Positions 1-10,231 of a stretch of 64,000 nt of DNA are shown piece by piece. The stretch comes from Leptospira mtsangambouensis (lineage in GTDB: Bacteria; Spirochaetota; Leptospiria; Leptospirales; Leptospiraceae). The DNA lies in NCBI RefSeq assembly GCF_004770475.1, contig NZ_RQHK01000002.1:970001-1034000 (forward strand). The letters are read 5' to 3'. Below the pieces are notes generated by a model. That model was not told the DNA's origin. It ran no database searches and was given only the letters and a program-made list of their open reading frames with translations. The position numbers and the translations under genes are program-made. Numbering within the stretch: the stretch's first letter is position 1; each line of letters starts with the position of its first letter.

Positions 1-167
1 CTATTCGGGCCTGCGAATTTTTAAAGGAAGATCGAGTATGGATGGTGTATATGGTTGCAAACCAGTCTAGAATGCTTCTTGTCACTTACAACTCTGATGA
101 AGAAGTGGGTGATGAACTTTTCCAACAGTTAACCAACATTATCAGTTCGGTACGATTTTTGAATTAA
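1..167 (+). CDS. 3' end of an unrecognised protein (partial)
   Basis: The reading frame is open from the window edge (first full codon at 3) to TAA at 165-167 and gives the last 54 residues of a protein that begins outside the window. The visible end contains a run WMVYMVANQSRMLLVTYNS followed by an acidic helix and ends SVRFLN. I do not recognise a family from this tail. It is on the same strand as the AsmA-like gene, 82 bases ahead of that gene's start. Confidence 0.7.
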   Translation, partial: IRACEFLKEDRVWMVYMVANQSRMLLVTYNSDEEVGDELFQQLTNIISSVRFLN

Positions 168-249
168 TTTCTTTCCCTTTTTTACTTTACAGAAATAAAA
201 TTTATCTTAGTCTCTATTCCACTCGTTAGTGTCGGAATTAGGAGACCAT

Positions 250-1698
250 ATGAAAAAAATAGGGTACGGAATTGGAGCAGTCATTGCAACAATTCTCCTC
301 ATCGTAATCATCGCGTTAGTTTTTGCTGGAAGTTTGATCACTCCCAGTTTTTTAGTCAAACAGATCGAATCATCCATCAATGTACGAGCCCATGTCGAAT
401 CAGTCAACATCAGTCTATTCAATGTCCTCTCTGGAATTGAAATTGAAGGGATCATCCTTGCCCCAAGAGATGAAGTAGCCAACAAAGGCATCCCTCTGGA
501 CGAAAGAAAATCAAAGCCAAAAGGTCTTATCCAATTGGGAAAAGCAGATGTTAAAATATCTTTTTTAGCACTTCTCACAAAAACCTTAAAGGTAAATAAA
601 ATCCTACTCAAACAACCAGAAATCTCTCTTACGATGAATGAAGACGGTGGAAATAATTTAACATCTCTTTTTAAAACACCTAAAATTGTAGATGGTGAAA
701 AGAATCCAGCGCTTTCTCCCGAAGCTTTAGCGGAGAAGAAAAAAGAAGCTGAGGAAGAAGCAAAGGAAAAGGCAAGTGCCCCACCTTCTGGACCTTTTTC
801 CATCAAAGACATTCCGATTGCCATTAAGATGGGACTTGTGGGGATTCAAGAAGGAAACATCCAAGTTTATATGAGAAAAACTGGCCAACAAATTTTGGTT
901 CAAAAATTAGATTTAGAATTAAAAGATATTGATATTGATGGAAGTGATTTAGATTCGCATAACAATGTAAATGTGAATTTTGATGCGGATGTCACAATCA
1001 TCGGTAGAAACAAAAAAGAAGCTGCCAAGTTTATATTGGAAACAGAAGGGAAGGTAACTCCTTTTGTGGTCAAAACAGGGCTAGTGAATCCTAAAGTAAA
1101 TTATGAAGTTACCATGAAAGAAGACTCTTTTGTTTCTGGATTTGCTGCTTTCGATGCGATTGCAGGGGAACTTCCTGCCTTGAACCAAGCCGGTTTAAAA
1201 CTAGACAAACTCAAAGAAAAAGCGGAACTAAAAAAAGACGTATCCTTTCATGTTGAATATAGCAATGGAAAGGTAACCTTTCTCGACGAACCCACTTTTC
1301 CAACCAAAAACTATGACTTACAAATCACCAAAGGATCTTACATCGTCACTACAACAAATTACCATGAAATGAGAATGGGTATGCTCTATGATGAAGATGA
1401 ATCCAAAAAATCTCTAGCATCAGTGGATGAAAAAATCAAACAAGTTACCAAAGGCCAAGGTGATCCGAAAGCCCTCCGCAATAAAATTGTTGGCAATCTC
1501 GTCAAAGACGAAAGGCTTTTTATTCCTTTTCGAACCTATGGAGACATTCGCAATCCAAATGTAGAACTTGGTGTGGGTCTAGGTACCATCACCGATCTTA
1601 TCGGAGGCGCTGTCAAAGAAGTCATCAAAGGAAAAGCTGGTGATGCGTTGAAAAAAATTCCGGGTGCGGGAAATGCTCTGAAAGGATTGGGATTTTAA
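250..1698 (+). CDS. AsmA-like inner-membrane-anchored envelope protein
   Basis: A 482-residue protein with one N-terminal transmembrane segment (about residues 4-28) and then a long soluble part rich in alternating beta strands. The section after the anchor (NVRAHVESVNISLFNVLSGIE) reads like the start of AsmA/DUF748-type proteins, which sit in the inner membrane, project into the periplasm and are linked to phospholipid or outer-membrane homeostasis. Residues about 165-190 are a charged Glu/Lys/Ala linker. ATG at 250 is preferred over GTG at 229 because AGGAG lies at 239-243 just before it and the anchor then starts immediately. The family call rests on overall pattern, not on catalytic residues. 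It stands alone, followed by a bidirectional terminator. Confidence 0.65.
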   Translation: MKKIGYGIGAVIATILLIVIIALVFAGSLITPSFLVKQIESSINVRAHVESVNISLFNVLSGIEIEGIILAPRDEVANKGIPLDERKSKPKGLIQLGKADVKISFLALLTKTLKVNKILLKQPEISLTMNEDGGNNLTSLFKTPKIVDGEKNPALSPEALAEKKKEAEEEAKEKASAPPSGPFSIKDIPIAIKMGLVGIQEGNIQVYMRKTGQQILVQKLDLELKDIDIDGSDLDSHNNVNVNFDADVTIIGRNKKEAAKFILETEGKVTPFVVKTGLVNPKVNYEVTMKEDSFVSGFAAFDAIAGELPALNQAGLKLDKLKEKAELKKDVSFHVEYSNGKVTFLDEPTFPTKNYDLQITKGSYIVTTTNYHEMRMGMLYDEDESKKSLASVDEKIKQVTKGQGDPKALRNKIVGNLVKDERLFIPFRTYGDIRNPNVELGVGLGTITDLIGGAVKEVIKGKAGDALKKIPGAGNALKGLGF

Positions 1699-1733
1699 AT
1701 CGAAAAAGCATCCCTTTACTTTCCTCTATGCAT

Positions 1734-1767
1734 AAAAAAAGGGACTAAATTTTTAGTCCCTTTTTTG
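1734..1767. terminator. Bidirectional Rho-independent terminator
   Basis: A-run, stem AGGGACTAAA / TTTAGTCCCT and T-run form a near-perfect hairpin that works in both directions. It lies between the convergent AsmA-like gene and typA. Confidence 0.85.
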
Positions 1768-1804
1768 TTTGGTTTTAGAAATCAGTTAGAGTTTTGAATT
1801 CTAT

Positions 1805-3613
1805 CTATCTCCCACCACCAGATCTTTTTCTCATACTTGCATCCAAAACTTTTTTACGTAGACGCAAACTTTGAGGAGTTACTTCCAGAAGTTCATCATC
1901 ATCTAAAAATTCAATGGATTGTTCCAAGGTGAGTTTCTTCGGTGGAACAAGACGAATTGCTTCATCTGATCCAGAAGCACGAACGTTGGTTAACTTCTTC
2001 TCACGAACTGGGTTTACTTCCAGGTCAGAATCCCTGCTGTTCATCCCAAGAATCATCCCCGGATACACGGCTACTTGTGGTTCAATGAAAAGGTCCCCAC
2101 GTTCTTGCACTTTCCATAATGCATATGCAGTGGATTCCCCAGAGTCCATAGAAATAAGAGCTCCGTTTTTACGACCAGGAATTTCACCTTTGTATTTATC
2201 AAATCGTAGGAAACGGCTAGACATTACCCCTTCCCCTCGAGTTTCAGAAATAAAATGACCTCTAAATCCAATGAGTCCCCTTGTTGGAATGGTGTATTCC
2301 ACGCGAGTGATTCCGGAAGTATGAGCATCCATTCCTGTTAACTCACCTTTACGGCGGTTTAGTTCTTGGATACAAGCTCCCGAGTATTGGTCAGGTAAGT
2401 CCATTACGAGTGTTTCGTAAGGTTCAATCTTTTCCCCAAGTTCGTTTTGTTTGATGATTACTTCTGGACGAGATACTTGGAGTTCGTATCCTTCCCTTCT
2501 CATGTTTTCAATGAGGATGGATAAGTGGAGTTCTCCACGTCCTAAAATTTTAAAACGATCTTTGTCTTCCGTTTCTTCCAAACGAAGTGCCACGTTGGTT
2601 TCAAGTTCCCGGTCAAGGCGTTCTCTTAAGTTTCTTGTGGTAACAAACTTTCCTTCTTTTCCAGCAAACGGAGAGTTATTGACCATAAAGAACATGGAAA
2701 CGGTTGGTTCTTCTACTTGGATGGCAGGGAGTGGGAGTGGATTCCCAAGATCGCAAACTGTATCTCCAATGAATACATCTGGAATCCCGGCCATAGCGAC
2801 GATATCTCCAGAACCCGCTTCATCGATTTCGTAACGAGTGAGTCCTTCATAGCCATAAAGCTTGGTAATTTTGTAGTTAGCAGTGGTTCCATTTGTTTTT
2901 GCTAAAGTGACATCTGCACCTTTTTTCATGGTTCCTTGGTAGATTTTACCAATGGCAATACGACCTACATATTCATTATAATCAAGAGCTGTGACTTGGA
3001 ATTGGAGGGCTTTGTCACTTTCGTTTTTTACGGCAGCAACATGTTCCAAAACTTTATCAAGAAGAGGTTCGATGTTGACACCAGGAACTTCCGAAAGTTG
3101 GTTTACTGCCCAACCTTGTTTTGCCGAAGCATAGATGATTGGAAAGTCTAACTGTTCTTCGGTGGCACCAAGATCACTAAACAAATCGAAAACTTTGTCA
3201 ACTGAATATCCTGGTCTTGCACCTTCGCGATCCACTTTGTTCACAACCACAATCGGTCTGTGCCCAAGTTGGAGAGACTTTCCAAGTACAAAACGAGTTT
3301 GTGGCATTGGACCGTCAAATGCATCGACAAGTAATAATGTACAGTCTGTCATGGACAGAACTCGTTCCACTTCCCCTCCAAAGTCAGCGTGACCTGGAGT
3401 GTCTACGATATTAATGCGAGTGCCTTTGTATTTTACCGAAGTGTTCTTGGCAAGGATGGTAATCCCTTTTTCCTGTTCCAAAGTGTTGGAATCCATGAGT
3501 CTTTCTCGGTCTTCTTTTGCGGTTACGGCGCCCGTATGGCGAAGGATACAATCTGTTAGTGTCGTCTTACCGTGGTCGACGTGTGCGATGATGGCGATGT
3601 TGCGAATTTCCAT
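1805..3613 (-). CDS. typA: Translational GTPase TypA/BipA
   Basis: A 602-residue ribosome-binding GTPase of the EF-G-like family, involved in 50S assembly and stress or cold adaptation. The G1 loop AHVDHGKTT is at residues 10-18, DTPGHADF (G3) and NKVD (G4) follow, and the C-terminal half has EF-G-type domains III and V and the TypA-specific end. The frame stays open upstream to 3682, but the family begins at [18 protein letters not shown], so ATG at 3613 is chosen; the Shine-Dalgarno there is weak. It is divergent from rplU, with 118 bases between the two starts that must hold both promoters. Confidence 0.95.
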   Translation of the reverse strand: MEIRNIAIIAHVDHGKTTLTDCILRHTGAVTAKEDRERLMDSNTLEQEKGITILAKNTSVKYKGTRINIVDTPGHADFGGEVERVLSMTDCTLLLVDAFDGPMPQTRFVLGKSLQLGHRPIVVVNKVDREGARPGYSVDKVFDLFSDLGATEEQLDFPIIYASAKQGWAVNQLSEVPGVNIEPLLDKVLEHVAAVKNESDKALQFQVTALDYNEYVGRIAIGKIYQGTMKKGADVTLAKTNGTTANYKITKLYGYEGLTRYEIDEAGSGDIVAMAGIPDVFIGDTVCDLGNPLPLPAIQVEEPTVSMFFMVNNSPFAGKEGKFVTTRNLRERLDRELETNVALRLEETEDKDRFKILGRGELHLSILIENMRREGYELQVSRPEVIIKQNELGEKIEPYETLVMDLPDQYSGACIQELNRRKGELTGMDAHTSGITRVEYTIPTRGLIGFRGHFISETRGEGVMSSRFLRFDKYKGEIPGRKNGALISMDSGESTAYALWKVQERGDLFIEPQVAVYPGMILGMNSRDSDLEVNPVREKKLTNVRASGSDEAIRLVPPKKLTLEQSIEFLDDDELLEVTPQSLRLRKKVLDASMRKRSGGGR

Positions 3614-3731
3614 TGTTTTTACCAGAAATTCTAATCCAGTTAGGCTGTAAATGGGGATTTCAGTTTGACAAGAGGTGCCCATCAGAAATCCTGGTAAGAA
3701 CTACATTCGAGAAAGAGATTAGGATAGTTAT

Positions 3732-4040
3732 ATGTTCGCCATCATTGAACTTGGAGCCAAACAATTTAAAGTGTCTCCTGACCAGGTATTCGTCGCAGAA
3801 AAAACAGGAAACTCGGTTGGAAGCACAGTAGAAACGAAAGTCCTACTCCTTTCCGATAATAACAAAGTGAACATTGGTTCACCAGCACTATCTGGTGCCA
3901 AAGTAACTTTGAAAGTATTAGAAGACTGCAAGGGTGATAAAATCCACGGTTTCAAATACAAAAAAAGAAAAAACTACAAGAAGTCTTGGGGTCATAGACA
4001 ACAACTCCAAAAACTCCAAGTAGTTTCAATCAACGGATAA
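3732..4040 (+). CDS. rplU: 50S ribosomal protein L21
   Basis: A 102-residue protein with the full L21 pattern: N-terminal MFAIIELGAKQFKV, then the loop-rich middle and the basic C-terminal stretch KYKKRKNYKKSWGHRQ that contacts 23S rRNA. It is the first gene of the L21-Prp-L27 operon, the usual order wherever Prp occurs. The Prp reading frame begins on the base after its stop codon, so translation is likely coupled. Confidence 0.97.
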   Translation: MFAIIELGAKQFKVSPDQVFVAEKTGNSVGSTVETKVLLLSDNNKVNIGSPALSGAKVTLKVLEDCKGDKIHGFKYKKRKNYKKSWGHRQQLQKLQVVSING

Positions 4041-4370
4041 TTGATTTATAGTAAGATTTTTAAAGATTTAGGAGGGCAAATCGCAGGAATCCAACTGGAA
4101 GGACATTCTCCCAAGGACTTAGGTTCGAAAGGCGAAAATCTTTTGTGTGCAGGAGTTTCCACTCTGGTTCAGAGTGCTCACTCCTATTTGGCATCACAAA
4201 GCAGTTTGGAATCGGAAGAAAAACGAGACGGATACTTAAGTTTTTTAGTCAAAAAGAACCAAAGAGATGGCTACCAAAGCCTACTTTCCATGGTTGAGTT
4301 TGGATTAAAATCTTTAGAAAACTCTCATTCCCAAGCGATTTCCATCCAAGACGAAATAATAAAGGGGTAA
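4041..4370 (+). CDS. prp: Prp-type ribosomal-processing cysteine protease
   Basis: A 109-residue Prp/YsxB family protein. The signature GHSPKDLGSKGENLLCAGVS at residues 21-40 keeps the catalytic pair His22 and Cys34. Prp is known in Firmicutes to cut an N-terminal extension from L27 before ribosome assembly. The TTG start at 4041 directly abuts the rplU stop, and the gene ends three bases before the rpmA ATG. The odd point is that the L27 encoded next has no extension to cut, so the substrate here is unclear; the conserved active site argues against decay. Confidence in the family is high, in the function moderate. Confidence 0.85.
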   Translation: MIYSKIFKDLGGQIAGIQLEGHSPKDLGSKGENLLCAGVSTLVQSAHSYLASQSSLESEEKRDGYLSFLVKKNQRDGYQSLLSMVEFGLKSLENSHSQAISIQDEIIKG

Positions 4371-4373
4371 ACA

Positions 4374-4631
4374 ATGGCTACAAAGAAAGGTGGAGGATCC
4401 ACAAAGAACGGTCGTGATTCGGTATCGAAAAGACTTGGTGTAAAAGTTTACGGTGGGCAATTTGCCATCGCTGGTAACATCATTGTGCGCCAACGAGGAA
4501 CTGAATACAAACCGGGAAAAAACGTAGGGATTGGTCGTGACCATACTCTTTACGCACTCGTTGATGGAGTTGTGACTTTCGAACACGTAACTAGAGAAAG
4601 ACAACAAATCTCCGTTTACCCGAAAGTGTAA
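4374..4631 (+). CDS. rpmA: 50S ribosomal protein L27
   Basis: An 85-residue L27 that begins [16 protein letters not shown], the mature-type N-terminus that reaches the peptidyl-transferase centre, and continues with the conserved LGVKVYGGQ and [12 protein letters not shown] segments. The codon just upstream in the same frame is preceded by the prp stop (4368-4370), so no N-terminal extension can be encoded. A terminator-like hairpin follows at 4654-4692. Confidence 0.97.
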   Translation: MATKKGGGSTKNGRDSVSKRLGVKVYGGQFAIAGNIIVRQRGTEYKPGKNVGIGRDHTLYALVDGVVTFEHVTRERQQISVYPKV

Positions 4632-4653
4632 TCCTCTCATACATTTGAGAGGC

Positions 4654-4692
4654 AAAACCCGTTTTAGGATCTCCCTTGAACGGGTTTTTTTT
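4654..4692 (+). terminator. Rho-independent terminator after rpmA
   Basis: Stem AACCCGTT (4656-4663) pairs with AACGGGTT (4679-4686) and is followed by an unbroken run of T. It separates the ribosomal protein genes from obgE, so obgE depends on readthrough or on a promoter in the short gap. Confidence 0.85.
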
Positions 4693-4707
4693 TGACCAAA
4701 GGAAATT

Positions 4708-5733
4708 ATGAGCGGATTTATCGACGAAGTACCCATTCAAATTCGAGCCGGACACGGAGGGGCAGGTTCTGTCCATTTCCATAAAGAGAAATTTGTAGAA
4801 TTTGGCGGTCCGGATGGGGGTGACGGAGGCAAAGGGGGCGATGTCATTTTTGTTGCCGAAGGTCGGATGATGACTTTGGAAAACTACCTCCCCGATCGAA
4901 TGTATGCCGCACAAGACGGCGAACCTGGTCTTGGGCAAAACCGGAACGGAAAAAACGGCGAAGATTTAATTCTAAAAGTGCCAGTCGGAACCCAAATCAT
5001 TGATTCTGTTACCATGGAACTTATTTACGACTTCAACCATGATGGGGAGACTTTTACCATTGCTACGGGCGGACGTGGCGGAAAAGGAAATACCTTTTTC
5101 AAAACTTCTGTCCAACAAGCTCCTCGTTATAGCCAACCCGGAGAAGATGGTGGGCAACTTTCGTTAATCTTAGAATTAAAATTACTCGCAGACATTGGAA
5201 TTGTTGGACTTCCTAATGCTGGCAAGTCGACCCTACTCGCAAAAATCACCCACGCTCATCCTAAAATTGCTGGATATGCTTTCACTACTCTTTCACCTAA
5301 CCTTGGTGTGGTGCATAGACACGAAGATTTGTTTCGATACACAGTGGCAGATATTCCTGGAATCATTGAAGGGGCTTCTCGGGGTGTAGGCCTTGGGATT
5401 AGTTTTCTCAAACACATTGAACGAGTCCAAGGGATTCTTTTTCTTTTTGACGGTGGGAATTTACAACTCGAAGAAGAATTGGAAATGTTACGAAGCGAAC
5501 TTGGGAACTATAATCAGGTTCTACTTTCTAAGAAATTCTTAATTGTAATCAATAAAATGGATATTTGGGATGGGGATCCCGAATTCACAGCGGAGATCCA
5601 AAAGAACTACTCCCATTTAGGGGAAATCATTTGTATTTCTGCAGATAAAGAGTCGAACCTAGACTACCTACTAGAACGAATTGATAAAGTATTTTTCCCT
5701 GAAAAATCGAAGTTAGTTTATGAAAACACGTAA
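4708..5733 (+). CDS. obgE: GTPase ObgE/CgtA
   Basis: A 341-residue Obg GTPase involved in late 50S assembly and the stringent response. Residues 1-158 form the glycine-rich Obg fold; the G domain follows with GLPNAGKS (167-174), DIPG and NKMD. It has no long C-terminal OCT domain, as in many short Obg proteins. It overlaps proB by 14 bases, which indicates translational coupling within obgE-proB-proA. The L21-L27-Obg order is common across bacteria. Confidence 0.96.
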   Translation: MSGFIDEVPIQIRAGHGGAGSVHFHKEKFVEFGGPDGGDGGKGGDVIFVAEGRMMTLENYLPDRMYAAQDGEPGLGQNRNGKNGEDLILKVPVGTQIIDSVTMELIYDFNHDGETFTIATGGRGGKGNTFFKTSVQQAPRYSQPGEDGGQLSLILELKLLADIGIVGLPNAGKSTLLAKITHAHPKIAGYAFTTLSPNLGVVHRHEDLFRYTVADIPGIIEGASRGVGLGISFLKHIERVQGILFLFDGGNLQLEEELEMLRSELGNYNQVLLSKKFLIVINKMDIWDGDPEFTAEIQKNYSHLGEIICISADKESNLDYLLERIDKVFFPEKSKLVYENT

Positions 5734-6580
5734 GGAATTTTTAAGTTCAATTCAAAAAGCGAAACTCATTGTCATCAAAATTGGGAGCGCTCGTGTTTCC
5801 GGTGAAGAAACAAAAATCAATGACTTTTTATATGATTTAGTCGGTGACATACGAACTCTTCGGGACCAAGGAAAGGAAGTGATTCTCGTTTCCTCTGGTG
5901 CTATTGCCCAAGGCAAAAAACTTCTTAACGAAAAAAGTGGAAACGTTCCGAACGGAAAAACCACACTGGCCGAAAAACAAGCATTAGCTGCTATGGGCCA
6001 AAACAGACTCCTGAATCTTTATGAAAGTTTTTTTAGCCGTGTGAATATCCCTATGGCACAAATTCTTTTTGGAAGAAAGGATTTGAATGAAGATAAAAGT
6101 TTTACCAATCTCAAACAAACCTTCCGCCAACTTCTAGATTGGGGAATTCTACCCATCGTGAATGAAAACGATTCCGTTTCCACAGAAGAAATCAATTTAG
6201 GAGATAACGATATCCTTTCAGCCATTGTTGCCTCCATTGTCGGAGCGGATCTTCTCCTCATTCTAACAGGTGTCGATGGATTTTTGAAAGAGGATTTCAA
6301 AATTGATTTATTCACTGAAATTACAAAAGATACTGAAAGTCTGGCAACAGGACCTTCGGGCCCTGGAACTGGTGGAATGTTTACCAAAATTAATGCCGCT
6401 AAACTTTTGTTACCTTACGGAATCAAAACTGGGATTGTGAATGGCGAGAAAAAACATGCGATTTCCCAATTCTTTGAAACAGAAAATTTTGGAACCTTGA
6501 TTGCCAACACTGCCTTCCCACACCGAATTCCTAATGCTTCTGAAATCCAAACCCATTTCTTTTCTTTAACTTCGGAGTAA
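5720..6580 (+). CDS. proB: Glutamate 5-kinase, short form without PUA domain
   Basis: The first enzyme of proline synthesis, phosphorylating L-glutamate with ATP. The 286 residues carry the whole amino-acid kinase domain: VIKIGSARV near residue 18, [17 protein letters not shown] and the GPGTGGM loop. The C-terminal PUA domain of E. coli ProB (367 residues) is absent, with no sign of a frameshift, so this is a single-domain form. The start overlaps obgE by 14 bases and proA follows after 4 bases. Confidence 0.94.
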   Translation: MKTRKEFLSSIQKAKLIVIKIGSARVSGEETKINDFLYDLVGDIRTLRDQGKEVILVSSGAIAQGKKLLNEKSGNVPNGKTTLAEKQALAAMGQNRLLNLYESFFSRVNIPMAQILFGRKDLNEDKSFTNLKQTFRQLLDWGILPIVNENDSVSTEEINLGDNDILSAIVASIVGADLLLILTGVDGFLKEDFKIDLFTEITKDTESLATGPSGPGTGGMFTKINAAKLLLPYGIKTGIVNGEKKHAISQFFETENFGTLIANTAFPHRIPNASEIQTHFFSLTSE

Positions 6581-6584
6581 AATT

Positions 6585-7850
6585 ATGGCAGATGAATTGA
6601 CAAGTTACGCAAAAGACCTAGCAACCAAGGCCAGATTAGCCAGTAGAGGTCTAAAAGCATTCACCACTTTAGAAAAAAACTCGGTTCTGAAACGTGTGGA
6701 AGAACTTCTTTTGGAAAATGAATCTGCGATCATCGAAAAAAACCAAATTGATATGAAGAATGGCCAAGAGAAAGGTTTATCCTCCTCGATGATGGATCGA
6801 CTCCTTCTTGATTCCAAACGAATCAAGGGAATGGCAAAAAGCATCGAAGAAATTCGTAACCTTCCTGATCCCGTGGGGGAAGTGGTTCGTGGAACCATCC
6901 TTCCCAATGGACTCGAACTTCTTACCAAACGCGTGCCTATTGGTGTGGTCATGACGATTTTTGAATCCAGACCCAATGTCATCATTGATATTGCTTCTCT
7001 TTCATTTAAATCAGGGAATGCCTGTATTTTGCGCGGTGGTTCAGAAGCCTTTCATTCGAATTTAATCCTTTCTTCTTTATTTCATCAGGCCATTGAAGAA
7101 AAAAAACTACCCGGTGTGACAAAGGATGTCGTGACCTTTGTCGAAAATACAAACAGAGAAGCAATGGTTCCTTTTTTCCAATTAGATGATTTAATTGATG
7201 TCATTGTTCCCCGAGGTGGAGAGGCTCTCATTCGGTTTGTTTCGGAAAACAGTAAAATTCCTGTCATCAAACATGATAAAGGTGTTACTAATCTATACCT
7301 TTCCCAACATGCAAATCCAGAGATTGTCCTTCCGATTTTACTGAATTCAAAAGTGCAACGCCCTGGGGTTTGTAATGCTTTGGAGAACCTTTTGGTTCAT
7401 AAAGACTATCCAAATTTAAAAAATTTATTGGAATCTTTAGAATCAAATGGAGTGCAAATTCTTGGGGATGAATCCGTTCGTAAAATTGTGCCTTCGACCA
7501 AACTAGCCTCAGAAGAAGATTTTTATACTGAGTTTTTAGATACGAGACTTAGTATAAAAATAGTAAATTCCCTTTCAGAGGCAATGGAAAATATCCGAAA
7601 GTATAGTTCCGGTCATACAGAATGTATTCTATCGGAAGATATCACAGAGATCCAAACCTTTCAGAAGGAATTAGATAGTGCTGCTATTTTTGTAAATTGT
7701 TCCACCCGTTTTCATGATGGCGGTGAATATGGACTTGGTGCTGAGGTTGGAATTTCTACTGGTAAACTTCATGTGCGTGGACCAATGGGACTCATTCACT
7801 TAACAACGACTACAACTTATGTGACAGGAAGAGGACAAGTCCGCGGATAA
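6585..7850 (+). CDS. proA: Gamma-glutamyl phosphate reductase
   Basis: A 421-residue aldehyde-dehydrogenase-fold enzyme that reduces gamma-glutamyl phosphate to glutamate semialdehyde with NADPH. The catalytic cysteine lies in [14 protein letters not shown], and the family motifs [14 protein letters not shown] and LHVRGPMGL near the C-terminus are present. The length matches E. coli ProA (417). It follows proB by 4 bases and precedes nadD by 2, so the operon continues. Confidence 0.96.
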   Translation: MADELTSYAKDLATKARLASRGLKAFTTLEKNSVLKRVEELLLENESAIIEKNQIDMKNGQEKGLSSSMMDRLLLDSKRIKGMAKSIEEIRNLPDPVGEVVRGTILPNGLELLTKRVPIGVVMTIFESRPNVIIDIASLSFKSGNACILRGGSEAFHSNLILSSLFHQAIEEKKLPGVTKDVVTFVENTNREAMVPFFQLDDLIDVIVPRGGEALIRFVSENSKIPVIKHDKGVTNLYLSQHANPEIVLPILLNSKVQRPGVCNALENLLVHKDYPNLKNLLESLESNGVQILGDESVRKIVPSTKLASEEDFYTEFLDTRLSIKIVNSLSEAMENIRKYSSGHTECILSEDITEIQTFQKELDSAAIFVNCSTRFHDGGEYGLGAEVGISTGKLHVRGPMGLIHLTTTTTYVTGRGQVRG

Positions 7851-7852
7851 GG

Positions 7853-8464
7853 ATGGAAGTTTTGTTTTTTGGAGGAAGTTTCAATCCCCCACATTTGGGA
7901 CATCGCCATGTCATTGAAACGATTTCCAAATCCTATCCCAATGACTTACTTTATATTTGTCCTAACTATGTTTCTCCTTTGAAAAAAAAGGGAAAAGAGT
8001 TTCGTGCAAATGAAATTTGGGAACTATGTCTTAGCGAATTTGAAAGTTTCCTTTCGGAAAAAGTGATCCTTTGGGATGAGGAAATCAAAAAACCAAATAT
8101 AAGTTATACGGTTGATAGTTTACGTTTATTACAGAATCTCCATCCGAATGCGCAAATTTCTCTTGTGATAGGAGAAGATAATTTAAGCTCTTTTGATCTG
8201 TGGAAGTCCTTTCGAGAAATTCTAAATCTCGTCAAAATGGTTGTTGTAGTGAGGAGAGAAACTTCTTTTCCGAATGAAGTTTTCATTCCAGAATTTATTC
8301 CCAAATCCAAAATCAGGGTTTTGACAAATCCTGTATTACCCATCAGTAGCACAGAAATTCGACAAATTTTTTATGGAAACTTAGTTACAGAGTATCTTTT
8401 ACCTAAAACCAAGGAACTGGCTCTGAAGTTTTTAAATCTAAGAGATGATGGTGACCCAAAGTGA
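7853..8464 (+). CDS. nadD: Nicotinate-nucleotide adenylyltransferase
   Basis: A 203-residue nucleotidyltransferase that makes deamido-NAD from nicotinate mononucleotide and ATP. GGSFNPPHLGHRH at residues 7-19 is the GxFxPxHxGH motif and PISSTEIR near the C-terminus is the ISSTxxR motif. It overlaps yqeK by 4 bases (GTGA). The nadD-yqeK-LCP-rsfS order is seen in many bacterial phyla and supports the annotation of each member. Confidence 0.95.
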   Translation: MEVLFFGGSFNPPHLGHRHVIETISKSYPNDLLYICPNYVSPLKKKGKEFRANEIWELCLSEFESFLSEKVILWDEEIKKPNISYTVDSLRLLQNLHPNAQISLVIGEDNLSSFDLWKSFREILNLVKMVVVVRRETSFPNEVFIPEFIPKSKIRVLTNPVLPISSTEIRQIFYGNLVTEYLLPKTKELALKFLNLRDDGDPK

Positions 8465-9072
8465 AACAAATTCCAAAGACAAATGTTTCCTTAGAGGACT
8501 GGATTTTATTTTTTACCGAAGAAGTTCCAAACCATGTCACAGAAACCAGGTTTCAACATATCCTTCGAGTGGCAAATTATGCGGAATCACTTGCAAAAAT
8601 TCACGGACACCCCCATCCGAAAAAAGCATACCTCGCAGGCCTTTGTCATGACATCACCAAACAGAAAAAACCGGAAGTCCATTCGAAACTCTTTCATGAA
8701 TATTCTCTAGAACTAAACGATATTCCCTCGCAGGCCCTTCATGCTTTTTCGGCTCCGCTATGGTTAGAGAGAGAATATGGTTTCTCTGATTCTGAAATTG
8801 CAAAAGCAATTTCCTCCCATACCTTAGGAAATACCTCACCATCACTTTTGGACCAAATTCTCTATGCTGCGGATTTTTTAGGATCTGACTATGCATTCCG
8901 ACAACCGGACCTTTCCTTATGGGTGGCAAAAACGGAGGAAAATTTATTATACGGAGTTTTTATGAAAGCCTCTCAAACCATTTCCTTTCTAATGGAAAAA
9001 AAGGAAGTCATCCATCCCTATACGTTTTATACGTATAACCAATCAGCTAATTTAATCAAGGAAACCAAATAG
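8461..9072 (+). CDS. yqeK: YqeK-type HD-domain hydrolase (probable symmetrical Ap4A hydrolase)
   Basis: A 203-residue HD-superfamily protein. H34 in RFQHILRVANYA and the LCHDITK motif near residue 62 are metal ligands, with further ligands in SSHT and ADFLG, matching YqeK. YqeK enzymes split diadenosine tetraphosphate symmetrically to two ADP. It starts with GTG inside the nadD stop (4-base overlap); the next gene begins on the base after its stop. Confidence 0.88.
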   Translation: MKQIPKTNVSLEDWILFFTEEVPNHVTETRFQHILRVANYAESLAKIHGHPHPKKAYLAGLCHDITKQKKPEVHSKLFHEYSLELNDIPSQALHAFSAPLWLEREYGFSDSEIAKAISSHTLGNTSPSLLDQILYAADFLGSDYAFRQPDLSLWVAKTEENLLYGVFMKASQTISFLMEKKEVIHPYTFYTYNQSANLIKETK

Positions 9073-10230
9073 ATGTTACGCGAAGCTCCTAAAAAACAAC
9101 CGATCCCGGCAAAAACTCTTCTCATTGCAGCTGGTTCCTTCTTTTTGATTGCCCTACTTTTTTTAGTGTTTCGTTCGAAAGGTGGCTTTTCTCTAGACCA
9201 AAAATTTTCCCAAAGCAAACGACTTCCCATTCTCTTCTCTGTCATTGGTGAAAAGGATGAATATCTATTTTCTCTTTATGCGGAGTTTTATCCGAATGAG
9301 AAAAAAGCTGCTTTATTCTTTGTAAATCCCAAAACCAGTTTTGATGATGGAGAAAAGTCACTCAAAGAAAAAGGAAGTTCTGCCCCTTCTTATTTGGAAT
9401 CTGTTTTGGAAGATACTTTAGATTCCAATATTCCATTTAAAATCGTTTGGACCAAAGAACAGTTTCAAAATTGGGTAAATTTACTTGGCGGACTAAATTT
9501 ATTTTTTGAACCAAAATCACAGCACATAACCAAAAACTACGCTCGTAACAAACAGACGTACATTCTGGATGGTGAGGATTGTTTTGATTGGATGAGTTCA
9601 CTCACCGATGAATCGATGATTTCCTATATCAGAAGGCTCGAAATCCAAGAAACAATATTTTTAACCATCTTAGAATCCATTCATGATAAAAGAGATCTAC
9701 TCGGAAAACAAAGGGTGGCTTACCTTCATAGCCAGATGACCACAAATCTTTCAGCTAAAGAATGGGAAACATTGATTGATTTTTTGAAAAAAGAAAAGAT
9801 CCATTTTGGAGTATCTGAAGTTCCGGGTGAGCCAATGGGTCGCCCAAAATTCAAAGATGAAGTTTTAAAAGCCAATGAAGAAACGGTAAAAGTTGCCTTC
9901 CATAAATTCTCTAGTGAACTCAAATCCTTATCTTTTAGCGAAGGGGAAAGAGCAAGGATCGAAGTCTTAAATGGAACTCCTAAAAATGGGCTTGCCAGAT
10001 ATGGTAAGGTGCTTCTGAATGATAAGGGTCTGAAAGTTCTCTCCGTTGACAATGCCTGGGATTCTAGTTTTAAATCCAGTATCATCCTAAACCGCTCCGG
10101 AAACACACAGTACACCGATCTTATCTCCGATACATTTCAAGGACGCAAGGTTTACTTTGCACTGAGAAAAGATTTAGGGTTAGATGCCACTGTGATCCTC
10201 GGGGAAGATTTTCAAAATTCCAAGGACTAA
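9073..10230 (+). CDS. LCP/LytR_C-type membrane-anchored protein
   Basis: A 385-residue protein with one N-terminal transmembrane helix (about 17-40) and a large extracytoplasmic part. The middle (VNLLGGLNLFFEP, YILDGEDCFDW) resembles a diverged LytR-CpsA-Psr domain, and RIEVLNGTPKNGLARYGKV near residue 295 is a typical LytR_C start. LCP proteins attach glycopolymers to the cell wall or lipid carriers; the Arg residues of the classical LCP site are not clear here, so activity is uncertain. Its place between yqeK and rsfS matches the same gene order elsewhere. Confidence 0.75.
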   Translation: MLREAPKKQPIPAKTLLIAAGSFFLIALLFLVFRSKGGFSLDQKFSQSKRLPILFSVIGEKDEYLFSLYAEFYPNEKKAALFFVNPKTSFDDGEKSLKEKGSSAPSYLESVLEDTLDSNIPFKIVWTKEQFQNWVNLLGGLNLFFEPKSQHITKNYARNKQTYILDGEDCFDWMSSLTDESMISYIRRLEIQETIFLTILESIHDKRDLLGKQRVAYLHSQMTTNLSAKEWETLIDFLKKEKIHFGVSEVPGEPMGRPKFKDEVLKANEETVKVAFHKFSSELKSLSFSEGERARIEVLNGTPKNGLARYGKVLLNDKGLKVLSVDNAWDSSFKSSIILNRSGNTQYTDLISDTFQGRKVYFALRKDLGLDATVILGEDFQNSKD

Positions 10231-10231
10231 A

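Noticed and set aside
4632..4707. Riboswitch ahead of obgE-proBA
   Set aside because: Only a simple terminator hairpin is visible; there is no larger conserved structure or alternative pairing.
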